Source of the DNA: Deltaproteobacteria bacterium
GTDB taxonomy: Bacteria > Desulfobacterota > Desulfobacteria > Desulfobacterales > JAFDCJ01
NCBI GenBank assembly: GCA_024277475.1
Contig: JAJRVC010000452.1
Coordinates: forward strand, 1 to 5,695
Length of the DNA: 5,695 bases
Reading direction: 5' to 3'
Position numbers and translations under genes: made by a program. The notes beneath the pieces are model-generated. The model had not been told where the DNA came from. It searched no databases and saw nothing but the letters and a program-made list of their open reading frames with translations. Positions 1-5,695 of the stretch are shown here, piece after piece; the first letter of the stretch is position 1, and each line of letters starts with the position of its first letter.

Positions 1-670
1 GAACCTTTCCGAGGTGCAGGACGGTAATGCGGTCAGCCAGTGAAAACACGACATCCATGTCGTGCTCGATGATGACCAGGGTTTTACCGGCGGCAAGCTG
101 CTTAATCAGTTTTACGGCCCGATGGGTTTCATCCACCGACATGCCGGCGGTGGGTTCATCGAGCATGATCAGGCGGGGGTTAGTGGCTAGGGCCATTCCG
201 ATTTCAAGGGAACGGTTTTTGCCGTAAGATAGCATCCCGGCCGGCATGTCGCGTTCCGCATGCAGATCGATTCGTTTCAACATATTGTCGGTGACCCGGG
301 TGATCGCTTTCATGCGGTCAATCATGTGCAGCATATTGAACCGGATACTTTGACTGGACAAAATCCCCATGCGGATATTCTGAAAAGCCGTCAGCCCTGA
401 AAACGTACTGGTGATCTGGAAAGAACGTCCCATGCCAAGGCGCACCAATTGATGGGGCGGATACTCGGTGATGTTGGTTCCCTTGAAAAAAATCTGTCCT
501 ATCCGAGGTGAATATGTTCCGGTGATGATGTTAAACAGCGTGGTCTTGCCAGCGCCGTTAGGCCCGATAATAGCGTGACGTTCCCCTTTTTCTACCTTGA
601 GATCAATGCCAAACAGGACCTTGAGCCCTTTGAAATCGTGGTGCAGCCCCTTTACTTCAAGAATGCTCAT
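1..670 (-). CDS. livG: LivG-type ABC transporter ATP-binding protein, C-terminus cut by window edge
   Basis: This is the cytoplasmic ATPase that powers uptake by the LivHM permease pair. I translated the minus strand from the ATG at 670. The frame stays open for 223 complete codons to the window edge; the family is about 250 residues, so roughly 30 C-terminal residues are missing. All nucleotide-binding elements are visible: Walker A GPNGAGKT (residues 36-43), Q-loop Gln85 in GRSFQ, signature LSYGK (147-151), Walker B LIMLDEP (167-173) with catalytic Glu172, D-loop region TAGMSVDET, and switch His203 in IIEHDMD. The EHDMDVVFSLADRI stretch and the AGM after Walker B are typical of LivG rather than LivF. 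The start is fixed by GGAG (682-679) eight bases upstream and by the ATGA overlap with the livM stop. One oddity is Lys151 and Asn152 where the signature normally reads GQQ. Family assignment is firm; substrate is inferred from context. Confidence 0.95.
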   Translation of the reverse strand, partial: MSILEVKGLHHDFKGLKVLFGIDLKVEKGERHAIIGPNGAGKTTLFNIITGTYSPRIGQIFFKGTNITEYPPHQLVRLGMGRSFQITSTFSGLTAFQNIRMGILSSQSIRFNMLHMIDRMKAITRVTDNMLKRIDLHAERDMPAGMLSYGKNRSLEIGMALATNPRLIMLDEPTAGMSVDETHRAVKLIKQLAAGKTLVIIEHDMDVVFSLADRITVLHLGKV

Positions 671-1665
671 GGCGTTTTCTCCAAAAAGCTCAGAAATGCA
701 TATCGGCCAACCAGCTTTGCGCGTATATAGGCCAGCAATCCGACAAAGCCCGTGGGAGCGTACATGACAACCATGATAAAGACGATGCCGATAATCAGCT
801 CGACATGCTCAGTATAGGCGGTGACCAGTTCATCGAGAATGGTAAAAATAGCGGATCCATAAATTGGGCCGAAGAAACTGCCCAGTCCCCCTATAAAAAT
901 CATCATGATAGGCGCAAAGGAGCTGTAGATCGTCAATACGCCATCGGTTGAAACAAGGCCCTGCAGCAAAGCATACAGGGCGCCGGCAATGCCGGCAAAA
1001 AATCCGGAAATAATAAAAATGACGGCCTTGGTATGGGCGACTTTAAAGCCCAGGTATTCGATCCGCTTGGGGTTATCGCGGATGCCGACCATCACGCTGC
1101 CCAGCGGCATTTTTGTGAAAAACCATAATATCCATAGACTTGCGGCAATAATCAGCATGGCAAAATAGTAGTAATGAAAGGGGTCGGTCATATCGATGGA
1201 TATGATTTTCGGGATGTTGAGCGGGGGAATGGGAAAACCGCTGACGCCGTCTTCTCCACCGGTAATGCTTCTGAATTTCAGGCAAAACACATACATGAGC
1301 TGGCCAAATGCTAAGGTCAGCATGACAAAGGCGGTACCGCTGACCCGCACCAGCAGGGGGCTTGTCAACAGTGCAAAAACGACGGCCGCCAGCCCGCCGA
1401 TCAGAATGGCCGGCAGCAAAGCCAGATTCTGGACATGGGTCAAGGCGATGGCGGTGGCGTAGGCGCCTCCACCGAAAAAAAGAGCATGGCCGAAACTGAG
1501 AAGTCCCGTGTAGCCCAGCAGCAGGTTAAAGCTGGCCGCATACAGGGCAAAAATGCCGGTCAACACCAAAACGTTGATGTAATAACTGCCGGCAATCCCG
1601 GGGGCCGCCATAAAAACGGCGGCCAACACTGCCCATGCGATCCACCGGATGATACGATTTTTCAT
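667..1665 (-). CDS. livM: Branched-chain amino acid ABC transporter permease, LivM type
   Basis: This inner-membrane permease pairs with LivH to form the translocation channel. It has 332 residues, close to the usual LivM length. The sequence is strongly hydrophobic with many membrane segments, including about 7-24, 29-50, 82-105, 165-183, 214-234, 251-275 and 288-312. LivM signatures are clear: FNLLLGYTGLLSFGHALFFG (46-65), GGEDGVSG (136-143), the cytoplasmic coupling segment GIRDNPKRIEYLGF (194-207), which contacts the ATPase, then SGFFAGIAGALYA (220-232), and FIGGLGSFFGPIYG (257-270). The start ATG at 1665 has GGAG (1676-1673) seven bases upstream, inside the end of livH. The ATG overlaps the livH stop as ATGA, and the stop overlaps livG the same way, so tight translational coupling is expected. 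The family call is secure; the transported substrate is not readable from the permease. Confidence 0.95.
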   Translation of the reverse strand: MKNRIIRWIAWAVLAAVFMAAPGIAGSYYINVLVLTGIFALYAASFNLLLGYTGLLSFGHALFFGGGAYATAIALTHVQNLALLPAILIGGLAAVVFALLTSPLLVRVSGTAFVMLTLAFGQLMYVFCLKFRSITGGEDGVSGFPIPPLNIPKIISIDMTDPFHYYYFAMLIIAASLWILWFFTKMPLGSVMVGIRDNPKRIEYLGFKVAHTKAVIFIISGFFAGIAGALYALLQGLVSTDGVLTIYSSFAPIMMIFIGGLGSFFGPIYGSAIFTILDELVTAYTEHVELIIGIVFIMVVMYAPTGFVGLLAYIRAKLVGRYAFLSFLEKTP

Positions 1666-2534
1666 TCCCGCTCTCCAAACAAACCCATGGGTTTAAATGC
1701 CAGGACCAGGGCCATAAAGCTGAACATCAGCACCGCTGCAAGCTTGGGAATGAACTGGATGCCGAAGGCGTTCAATTCTCCCAACAGCAAAGATACGATA
1801 AAGGCCCCCGTCAGACTGCCGAATCCTCCGGTTACAACGACAACGAAAGTATCCAGCCCTATCTGGTCAGCCATCCCCGGAAATACGGACAAAATGGGGG
1901 CGACGGCTACTCCGCCCACCCCGGCCAGCCAGGTGCCGAAGCCAAAAACGAACATGAAAAGAAGCGGCACATTCACTCCCAGCGCATCAACCATGTCCGC
2001 ATCCAAAACCGCAGCGCGCATGAGCATGCCCAGACGCGTCTTGTAAAGCAGCAAGGCCATCAATGCGAGGATAAAAAGTGCCAGGCCAATCACGAACAAT
2101 CGATAGACAGGATACTTCACGTCTGAAATCCATATAAAGCCGCTCAGGGCTGCCGGCACGGAAATATAATGACTTTCCGTACCCCAAACGGCCTTAACAG
2201 CCTCCAGGAGAACCAGTGAGATGCCAATGGTGACCAGCAGTTCGCCCATGTCTCCGTGAACATGTATTTTCCGCAGCAGGAAGCGTTCGCACAGCACGCC
2301 CAGCAGGGCGGTAATAAGCGGGGCGATTAGCAGCGCCAGCCAGAAATTACCGGTAAGCTTTAAAATGGTGAAGCACAGGTAGGCCGCCACCATGAAAAAG
2401 GAGGCGTGGGCAACGTTTAAAATGCCCATCATGCCGAAAATCAGGGTCAGTCCGGAAGAAACTAGAAACAGTATCATACCGTAAGTCAGCCCGTTCAAAC
2501 CCTGAACAATATACATGACTGTGGTCGGATCCAT
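1662..2534 (-). CDS. livH: Branched-chain amino acid ABC transporter permease, LivH type
   Basis: This is the second inner-membrane permease of the Liv-type importer. From the ATG at 2534 it has 290 residues, the usual LivH length. Family motifs are SSGLTLIFGMMGILNVAHAS (26-45), the coupling segment TRLGMLMRAAVLDADMVDALG (166-186), FGTWLAGVGGV (199-209), VVVTGGFGSLTGAF (232-245) and the C-terminal FKPMGLFGERE (280-290). Hydrophobic segments occur through most of the chain. An in-frame TTG at 2549 would add five residues, but no ribosome site precedes it. The ATG at 2534 has GAGAG (2547-2543) eight bases upstream, so I prefer it. The 87-nt gap to the binding-protein stop shows no convincing terminator, consistent with co-transcription. 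The stop overlaps livM as ATGA. Confidence 0.94.
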   Translation of the reverse strand: MDPTTVMYIVQGLNGLTYGMILFLVSSGLTLIFGMMGILNVAHASFFMVAAYLCFTILKLTGNFWLALLIAPLITALLGVLCERFLLRKIHVHGDMGELLVTIGISLVLLEAVKAVWGTESHYISVPAALSGFIWISDVKYPVYRLFVIGLALFILALMALLLYKTRLGMLMRAAVLDADMVDALGVNVPLLFMFVFGFGTWLAGVGGVAVAPILSVFPGMADQIGLDTFVVVVTGGFGSLTGAFIVSLLLGELNAFGIQFIPKLAAVLMFSFMALVLAFKPMGLFGERE

Positions 2535-2621
2535 GGCGATCGCTCTCAATTTTTGGTAAATGATGTGAGCCCACAGACTCGGAGGCCGGGACCCATATAA
2601 TCGGCTGTTGTTGTCGGCACC

Positions 2622-4004
2622 CTATTTTTGCGCTCGGCCTTTAAGTTTGGGGTCCATCGTGGGAATACAGTATTTCGCCGGTATGGTAATAATTTTGCCG
2701 ATATATGAACTGCTCTTGAACCAGTAATAGGGTGGAATGGTCATGGACTGTTTCTGCTGATCGGGCGGGACAAATTCCGAGATATACATATCCTGGACGA
2801 CCGTGTGATCGTCGGCCCGCATCCTCAAAACGCCCGCTAGCGTTTGATACTCATCGCCTTCCCAGACCTTGATGATTCTTTCCGGGTCCGTGCTGCCGGC
2901 GCGTTCAATGACACTCATCAACCAGTAAAAACCCATCATATGTTCCGCAAAGGTCCCATTGGGCCATTTATACATCCAGGTGTTATAGGGCTTTTGCCAT
3001 TTGTTTTTCCACAAATCGTTCCATACTTGGGCGACCTTGCGGCGTCCGGGATCCCGCAGATCCCCCATATAATAGTTCATGTTAACCAGCCCCTTGCTGG
3101 CCTCAATGCCGATGGAATGCAGGACGTTCGGGTCATCAAGGTAAATATTTAAAATCGGCAGGTTGACCCCCATATCGCGACAGGCCTTGAGCAGGTTGGC
3201 GCTGTCAGGTATCCAGTCGCCGGTAAAAATGACTTCAGCCCCTGAAGCCTTGATCTTGGTGACATAAGGTGCGAAATCCTTGGCAAACAATGGATGATAA
3301 TCTTCACCGACAATTTCAGCCTGGGGAAAATATTTTTTCAGGCCTTTTTTGAATTCGTCTGCCATCGCATGGCCATAGGAGTAATCCTGGTCAAGGATAT
3401 AAAACTTTTTTTCTTTATTGCGAATTTTACCGTAATAATAGGCACCCGCCTGTCCGAAAGTACTATTTCGGGGAATCGTCTGGAAGGTATAGCGGTTGAA
3501 ATGCTTGGCATCCATGAGATAATCGGAGGACCCCGTCATCTGGCAGATGATCTTGTACTTTTTGGCCACCTGGGCGACGATAGCGCTAAGATGACTGCCG
3601 CCGGCTATCCACAGAATGTCGACTTTGTCTTTAAGGATCAGTTTTTCTGCGGCTTTTTTGGTATCGGCGGGTTTGCCCTTGGTGTCCCCTTTGATGAAAA
3701 CGATCTTTTTTTTCTTGCCGCCCATCAGGATACCCCCGCGCTTGTTGAGATCATGGGCGACCCAGTTGCAGGTCAGCCAGAAAAACTCCCCCACGCCGGC
3801 CCCTGGACCTGAAAAAATTGTCAGGATTCCGATTTTAATGACATCTCCCGAGAGCGGCACCACGTGGTTGGGATCGAAATCGGACATGTCCGACATCCGT
3901 CTGGCATCAAATGCGGCGTTTGCCGCCAGGACCGGAGGAGTGGCAAAAAAGCACAGACAGCCGAAAACAACGAGCAGAAGCAATATTTTTTTCATGGTTT
4001 TCAT
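2622..4004 (-). CDS. Periplasmic amino-acid-binding protein of a Liv/HAAT ABC transporter (type I fold)
   Basis: The protein should capture the substrate in the periplasm and deliver it to LivHM. From the ATG at 4004 it has 460 residues. Residues 1-27 form a signal peptide: Lys at 2, 5 and 6, a hydrophobic core ILLLLVVFGCLCFF, then a signal-peptidase-I-like VLA or ANA site near 27-30. Cys16 and Cys18 lie inside the core, but VFGC is a poor lipobox, so a soluble periplasmic protein is likelier than a lipoprotein. The mature part opens with IKIGILTIFSGPGAGVGE (57-73) and contains DILWIAGGSHLSAIVAQVA (129-147), KKFYILDQDYSYGHAMADEF (199-218) and a late RMRADDHTV segment (395-403), all typical of the Peripla_BP_6/LivJ class. 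It is longer than E. coli LivJ (about 370) and carries an extra C-terminal stretch. An upstream in-frame GTG at 4082 would place 26 residues before the signal peptide and is rejected. Substrate could be a branched-chain amino acid, another hydrophobic amino acid, or an amide or urea-type ligand. Confidence 0.92.
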   Translation of the reverse strand: MKTMKKILLLLVVFGCLCFFATPPVLAANAAFDARRMSDMSDFDPNHVVPLSGDVIKIGILTIFSGPGAGVGEFFWLTCNWVAHDLNKRGGILMGGKKKKIVFIKGDTKGKPADTKKAAEKLILKDKVDILWIAGGSHLSAIVAQVAKKYKIICQMTGSSDYLMDAKHFNRYTFQTIPRNSTFGQAGAYYYGKIRNKEKKFYILDQDYSYGHAMADEFKKGLKKYFPQAEIVGEDYHPLFAKDFAPYVTKIKASGAEVIFTGDWIPDSANLLKACRDMGVNLPILNIYLDDPNVLHSIGIEASKGLVNMNYYMGDLRDPGRRKVAQVWNDLWKNKWQKPYNTWMYKWPNGTFAEHMMGFYWLMSVIERAGSTDPERIIKVWEGDEYQTLAGVLRMRADDHTVVQDMYISEFVPPDQQKQSMTIPPYYWFKSSSYIGKIITIPAKYCIPTMDPKLKGRAQK

Positions 4005-4008
4005 CTCC

Positions 4009-4016
4009 ACCTCCTT
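4009..4016 (-). promoter_or_regulatory. Strong ribosome binding site of the binding-protein gene
   Basis: The minus strand reads AAGGAGGT followed by four bases and then ATG at 4004. This near-perfect anti-Shine-Dalgarno match fixes the start before the signal peptide and predicts high expression, as is usual for a periplasmic binding protein that must outnumber its permease. A second ATG at 3995 is in frame but further from the site. Confidence 0.85.
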
Positions 4017-4097
4017 GAACAGTATGCGTTGACAGTTAAAACGAAAAAACGATGGGCTGTATGATGCACCAGCGAATGACACCTCCTTTCCCCCCTC

Positions 4098-5264
4098 TTA
4101 AGCAAAAGGATTCGAATCCACCAGAAATTCTTCAGCCAGTCTGATGGCAACTTCCCGCGGCTGAACTTTTTCAGCCTTGCTCATCGACAATACCCTGCGG
4201 GTCGTTTCTTTGAGACGCTTTCCAATTTCGGCAAGAATTTTGATTGGATCCAACGGGACCTGGCCGGTAAGAATGATCCCCAGCCCGCCGGCCGCACCGG
4301 CACTGGCGATAAAATCCGGGACAATCGCAACTCCTTTTTCAAAAAGATATTTTTCAGCCGCTTCCGTTACCGGGATATTCGCCGCTTCCACGATGAGTCT
4401 GGCCTTGACCTTGCCGACATTATCCGAATGGATCGTATCGGGCACCGCCGCGGGGATCAAAATATCCGCATCCACCGCCAGCCAATCGTCTCGATGAATA
4501 ATTTGATGATCAAAATCCAGCTTGCCGTGGTCAATATTGCCAAATGGATCGCTGGCAGCCAGCAATTTTTCAACGGGAAGCCCCTCTGGATGATAGATGG
4601 TTGCCTGAACATCAGCCACCGCCACGATGGTGAAACATTTTTTTGCCAGAAAATCGGCCGTTATGCTTCCCACGGTGCCGAACCCCTGGATTGCCACCCG
4701 GGCCCCTTTGGGATCGATACATAGAAAGGCGCAAGCCTCTGCAGTGGATTCAGCCACCCCGTGACCGGTTAAAACCAACTCCAAATTTTCTTCTCCCACT
4801 GCGGATGGATCAAAATCATCTGGAATCTGCAGCTTTATTCCGTATTTCGGCGCATTGCCGGCTGCCAGTCGCACCCAGGAAAAATCAATGACCTTGTAAA
4901 TGTAGGCCACATCTTTTGCCGATGTGCCCATGTCCTCCCCGGCCACAAAAAAAGATTTTAGAAACGGCTCCATCATTTTCGCAAAGGCTCTCAGATGGAC
5001 TTTTTTATCGGATGCGCCAGGATCCGCAACGATACCTGCCTTTGCGCCGCCGGCAGGAACCCTCACGGCACTCAGTTTATAGGTCATGCTTTGGGCCAGT
5101 CGTTTCACCTCATCCAGTGTTACATCCGGTGTCAGGCGTATTCCGCCGCCTGCCACTCCGTTTTGCAGGCTGTCGATTACCAGGAAGGCCCGGGTGTTGG
5201 TTTGCGGATCGTACATCGAGATCTCATAAAGGGACTTGCGCAAATCAGTGGATTTGCCGCTCAT
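4098..5264 (-). CDS. Glu/Leu/Phe/Val family amino acid dehydrogenase, probably for a hydrophobic amino acid
   Basis: It should catalyse NAD(P)-dependent oxidative deamination of an L-amino acid to a 2-oxo acid and ammonium in the cytoplasm. From the ATG at 5264 it has 388 residues. The N-terminal ELFV dimerisation domain holds GGGIRL (39-44), MTYK with Lys63, and VPAGGAKAGIVADP (69-82), which fits the family active-site pattern with catalytic Lys75. Asp111 in GEDMGT is the expected catalytic aspartate. The Rossmann domain has VAIQGFGTVG (190-199) with GFGTVG as the dinucleotide loop, and Asp218 at the end of the second strand, which favours NAD. Gly39 sits where glutamate dehydrogenases have the lysine that binds the glutamate side-chain carboxylate, so leucine/valine/phenylalanine-type activity fits better. 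PDFIASAG (316-323) has Ser where many relatives have Asn. It is the first gene before a Liv transporter, supporting amino-acid catabolism. An in-frame TTG at 5306 lacks a ribosome site. Exact substrate is not settled. Confidence 0.92.
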   Translation of the reverse strand: MSGKSTDLRKSLYEISMYDPQTNTRAFLVIDSLQNGVAGGGIRLTPDVTLDEVKRLAQSMTYKLSAVRVPAGGAKAGIVADPGASDKKVHLRAFAKMMEPFLKSFFVAGEDMGTSAKDVAYIYKVIDFSWVRLAAGNAPKYGIKLQIPDDFDPSAVGEENLELVLTGHGVAESTAEACAFLCIDPKGARVAIQGFGTVGSITADFLAKKCFTIVAVADVQATIYHPEGLPVEKLLAASDPFGNIDHGKLDFDHQIIHRDDWLAVDADILIPAAVPDTIHSDNVGKVKARLIVEAANIPVTEAAEKYLFEKGVAIVPDFIASAGAAGGLGIILTGQVPLDPIKILAEIGKRLKETTRRVLSMSKAEKVQPREVAIRLAEEFLVDSNPFA

Positions 5265-5270
5265 TGTAAT

Positions 5271-5276
5271 CCTCCC
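5271..5276 (-). promoter_or_regulatory. Ribosome binding site of the dehydrogenase gene
   Basis: GGGAGG lies six bases before the ATG at 5264 on the minus strand. It decides the start in favour of this ATG over the in-frame TTG at 5306, which would add 14 residues unlike the family N-terminus. Confidence 0.85.
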
Positions 5277-5364
5277 TGGTGAATAGATTGGATAAATTTT
5301 CGCCAAGACAGTCGCAAAGCATAATTTGGCGGACAGTTATGGCAGACTTCGAACAGCCGTTGGC

Positions 5365-5387
5365 CCAAACAGTTGTCTGAAGTTTGG
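5365..5387 (-). repeat. Small inverted repeat in the 5' leader
   Basis: On the minus strand CCAAAC and GTTTGG form a perfect 6-bp stem around an 11-nt loop, within the predicted untranslated leader of the dehydrogenase mRNA. There is no following U run, so it is not an intrinsic terminator. It may be a leader hairpin or chance. Confidence 0.3.
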
Positions 5388-5412
5388 CTACCTGTTAAAA
5401 TAGAACGTAATT

Positions 5413-5443
5413 CGATATTATCATATAATATATTACAATATCG
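5413..5443. promoter_or_regulatory. 31-bp AT-rich imperfect palindrome, candidate operator
   Basis: The arms CGATATT (5413-5419) and AATATCG (5437-5443) are exact inverted copies. The inner bases also pair around a central A at 5428, giving 13 of 15 complementary positions; the two mismatches are 5420/5436 and 5422/5434. Twenty-five of 31 bases are A or T. The element lies directly after the proposed -10 box and covers the inferred start of transcription, a classic place for a dimeric repressor. The regulator is not encoded in this window, so its identity is unknown. Confidence 0.5.
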
Positions 5444-5472
5444 CTATTAATACGACATTTTGGGATTGTCAA
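5444..5472 (-). promoter_or_regulatory. Candidate sigma-70-type promoter for the operon
   Basis: On the minus strand a perfect -35 box TTGACA (5472-5467) is followed after 17 bases by TAATAG (5449-5444), a weak -10 match (3 of 6). A run of ten T on the minus strand (5484-5475) lies just upstream of the -35 and could act as an UP-like element or bent DNA. Transcription would start near 5437, giving a leader of about 170 nt before the dehydrogenase. The -35 and its position are persuasive; the -10 is the weak part. Confidence 0.5.
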
Positions 5473-5695
5473 GGAAAAAAAAAACAAATTGCCGAAAAAA
5501 TTTATTGGAGAAATGGCGCATCATGGGTCTGGAAATACACGGTACAGCAGGTTGGCGCTTTCAGCTTCAAGCCGGACAGCCCCGTAAAAAAATCTTTCGT
5601 GAGCGACTTTGAGCATTCTGGGAAAGCGAACAAGCGGGAATTTTCACGGAACCTTCAAGCGGGGAGGGTGTACCTTGAATCGGACCGCTTCATTC
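5473..5695. other. Region with no assignable gene; possible gene edge, relic or dispersed repeat
   Basis: Beyond the promoter the sequence changes from AT-rich to more balanced composition at about 5505. On the plus strand one frame is open from 5404 to the window end, but it has no ATG and only GTG at 5599 and 5668, neither with a properly spaced ribosome site. The plus-strand ATGs at 5513 and 5523 give only 24 and 29 codons. On the minus strand a frame ending in TAA at 5504-5502 is open for about 50 codons without a clear start, and another holds a 31-codon ATG frame (about 5616-5521). TTCAAG (5654-5659) and CTTGAA (5674-5679) form a small inverted repeat. A TTG at 5675 preceded by GGGGAGG could start a plus-strand gene that lies outside the window. 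None of these is strong enough to call a gene. Confidence 0.5.

Noticed and set aside
27..227. 66-codon plus-strand open frame at the left edge
   Set aside because: It is antisense to the livG region encoding the signature, Walker B and H-loop motifs.
1435..2046. 203-codon plus-strand open frame opposite livM and livH
   Set aside because: It lies antisense across two well-supported membrane protein genes, has no family resemblance and is rich in Pro, Thr, Ser and Lys as expected from a reversed hydrophobic gene.
3294..3812. 172-codon plus-strand open frame opposite the binding-protein gene
   Set aside because: It is fully antisense to a clear gene with intact signal peptide and fold motifs, and shows no recognisable domain.
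4029..4065. Plus-strand TTGACA and TATGAT as a possible antisense promoter between the dehydrogenase and binding-protein genes
   Set aside because: The spacing is 25 bases, far from the 16-18 needed, and no plus-strand gene follows.
4005..4082. N-terminal extension of the binding protein from GTG 4082
   Set aside because: It would put 26 residues ahead of a normal signal peptide, and the GTG lies within its own ribosome-site sequence, while ATG 4004 has an ideal site.
5245..5322. 25-codon minus-strand frame starting at ATG 5322 with four Leu codons, overlapping the dehydrogenase start
   Set aside because: No ribosome site precedes the ATG, and leucine codons are scattered rather than clustered, so a leader peptide is not supported.
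5395..5424. Nine-codon minus-strand frame rich in Ile, Val and Leu that could be an attenuation leader peptide
   Set aside because: It has no ribosome site, starts inside the AT-rich palindrome, and no terminator hairpin with a U run follows. The residue bias is explained by AT-rich sequence.

Overview
The window carries a single co-directional cluster on the minus strand, read from high to low coordinates: an amino-acid dehydrogenase of the Glu/Leu/Phe/Val (ELFV) family (5264-4098), a periplasmic substrate-binding protein (4004-2622), two membrane permeases of the LivH and LivM type (2534-1662 and 1665-667), and a LivG-type ATPase (670-1) that runs off the left edge. This is the core of a branched-chain or hydrophobic amino-acid (HAAT/Liv) ABC transporter. 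A LivF-type second ATPase is usual in this family and would be expected just beyond position 1, but it is not seen here.

The moderate G+C content, strong AGGAGG-type ribosome sites and protein style fit a Gram-negative, probably an anaerobic deltaproteobacterium (Desulfobacterota). That is an impression from sequence style, not a proof. The export signal on the binding protein and the LivHMG set fit a diderm cell with a periplasm.

livH-livM and livM-livG overlap by ATGA (stop TGA sharing bases with the next ATG), so these three genes are almost certainly translationally coupled. The gaps dehydrogenase to binding protein (93 nt) and binding protein to livH (87 nt) contain no convincing terminator. 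The simplest model is one transcript starting upstream of the dehydrogenase. A perfect TTGACA -35 box follows a ten-base T tract on the minus strand, and a 31-bp AT-rich imperfect palindrome overlaps the inferred start of transcription. This arrangement suggests repressor control. The 5' leader would then be about 170 nt.

Functionally, the transporter would bring an amino acid (branched-chain is likeliest) into the cell, and the dehydrogenase would deaminate it to the 2-oxo acid with release of ammonium and NAD(P)H, or run in reverse. The dehydrogenase lacks the lysine that binds the side-chain carboxylate of glutamate in glutamate dehydrogenases, which supports a hydrophobic amino-acid substrate.

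The right end (about 5473-5695) holds no gene I can assign. It has short open stretches on both strands without a convincing start, and could be the edge of a neighbouring gene, a decayed gene or a dispersed repeat. I see no tRNA, rRNA, CRISPR array or insertion sequence. I found no clearly new biological system; the points most worth a second look are the palindrome at the operon start and the pairing of an atypical ELFV dehydrogenase with a Liv transporter.
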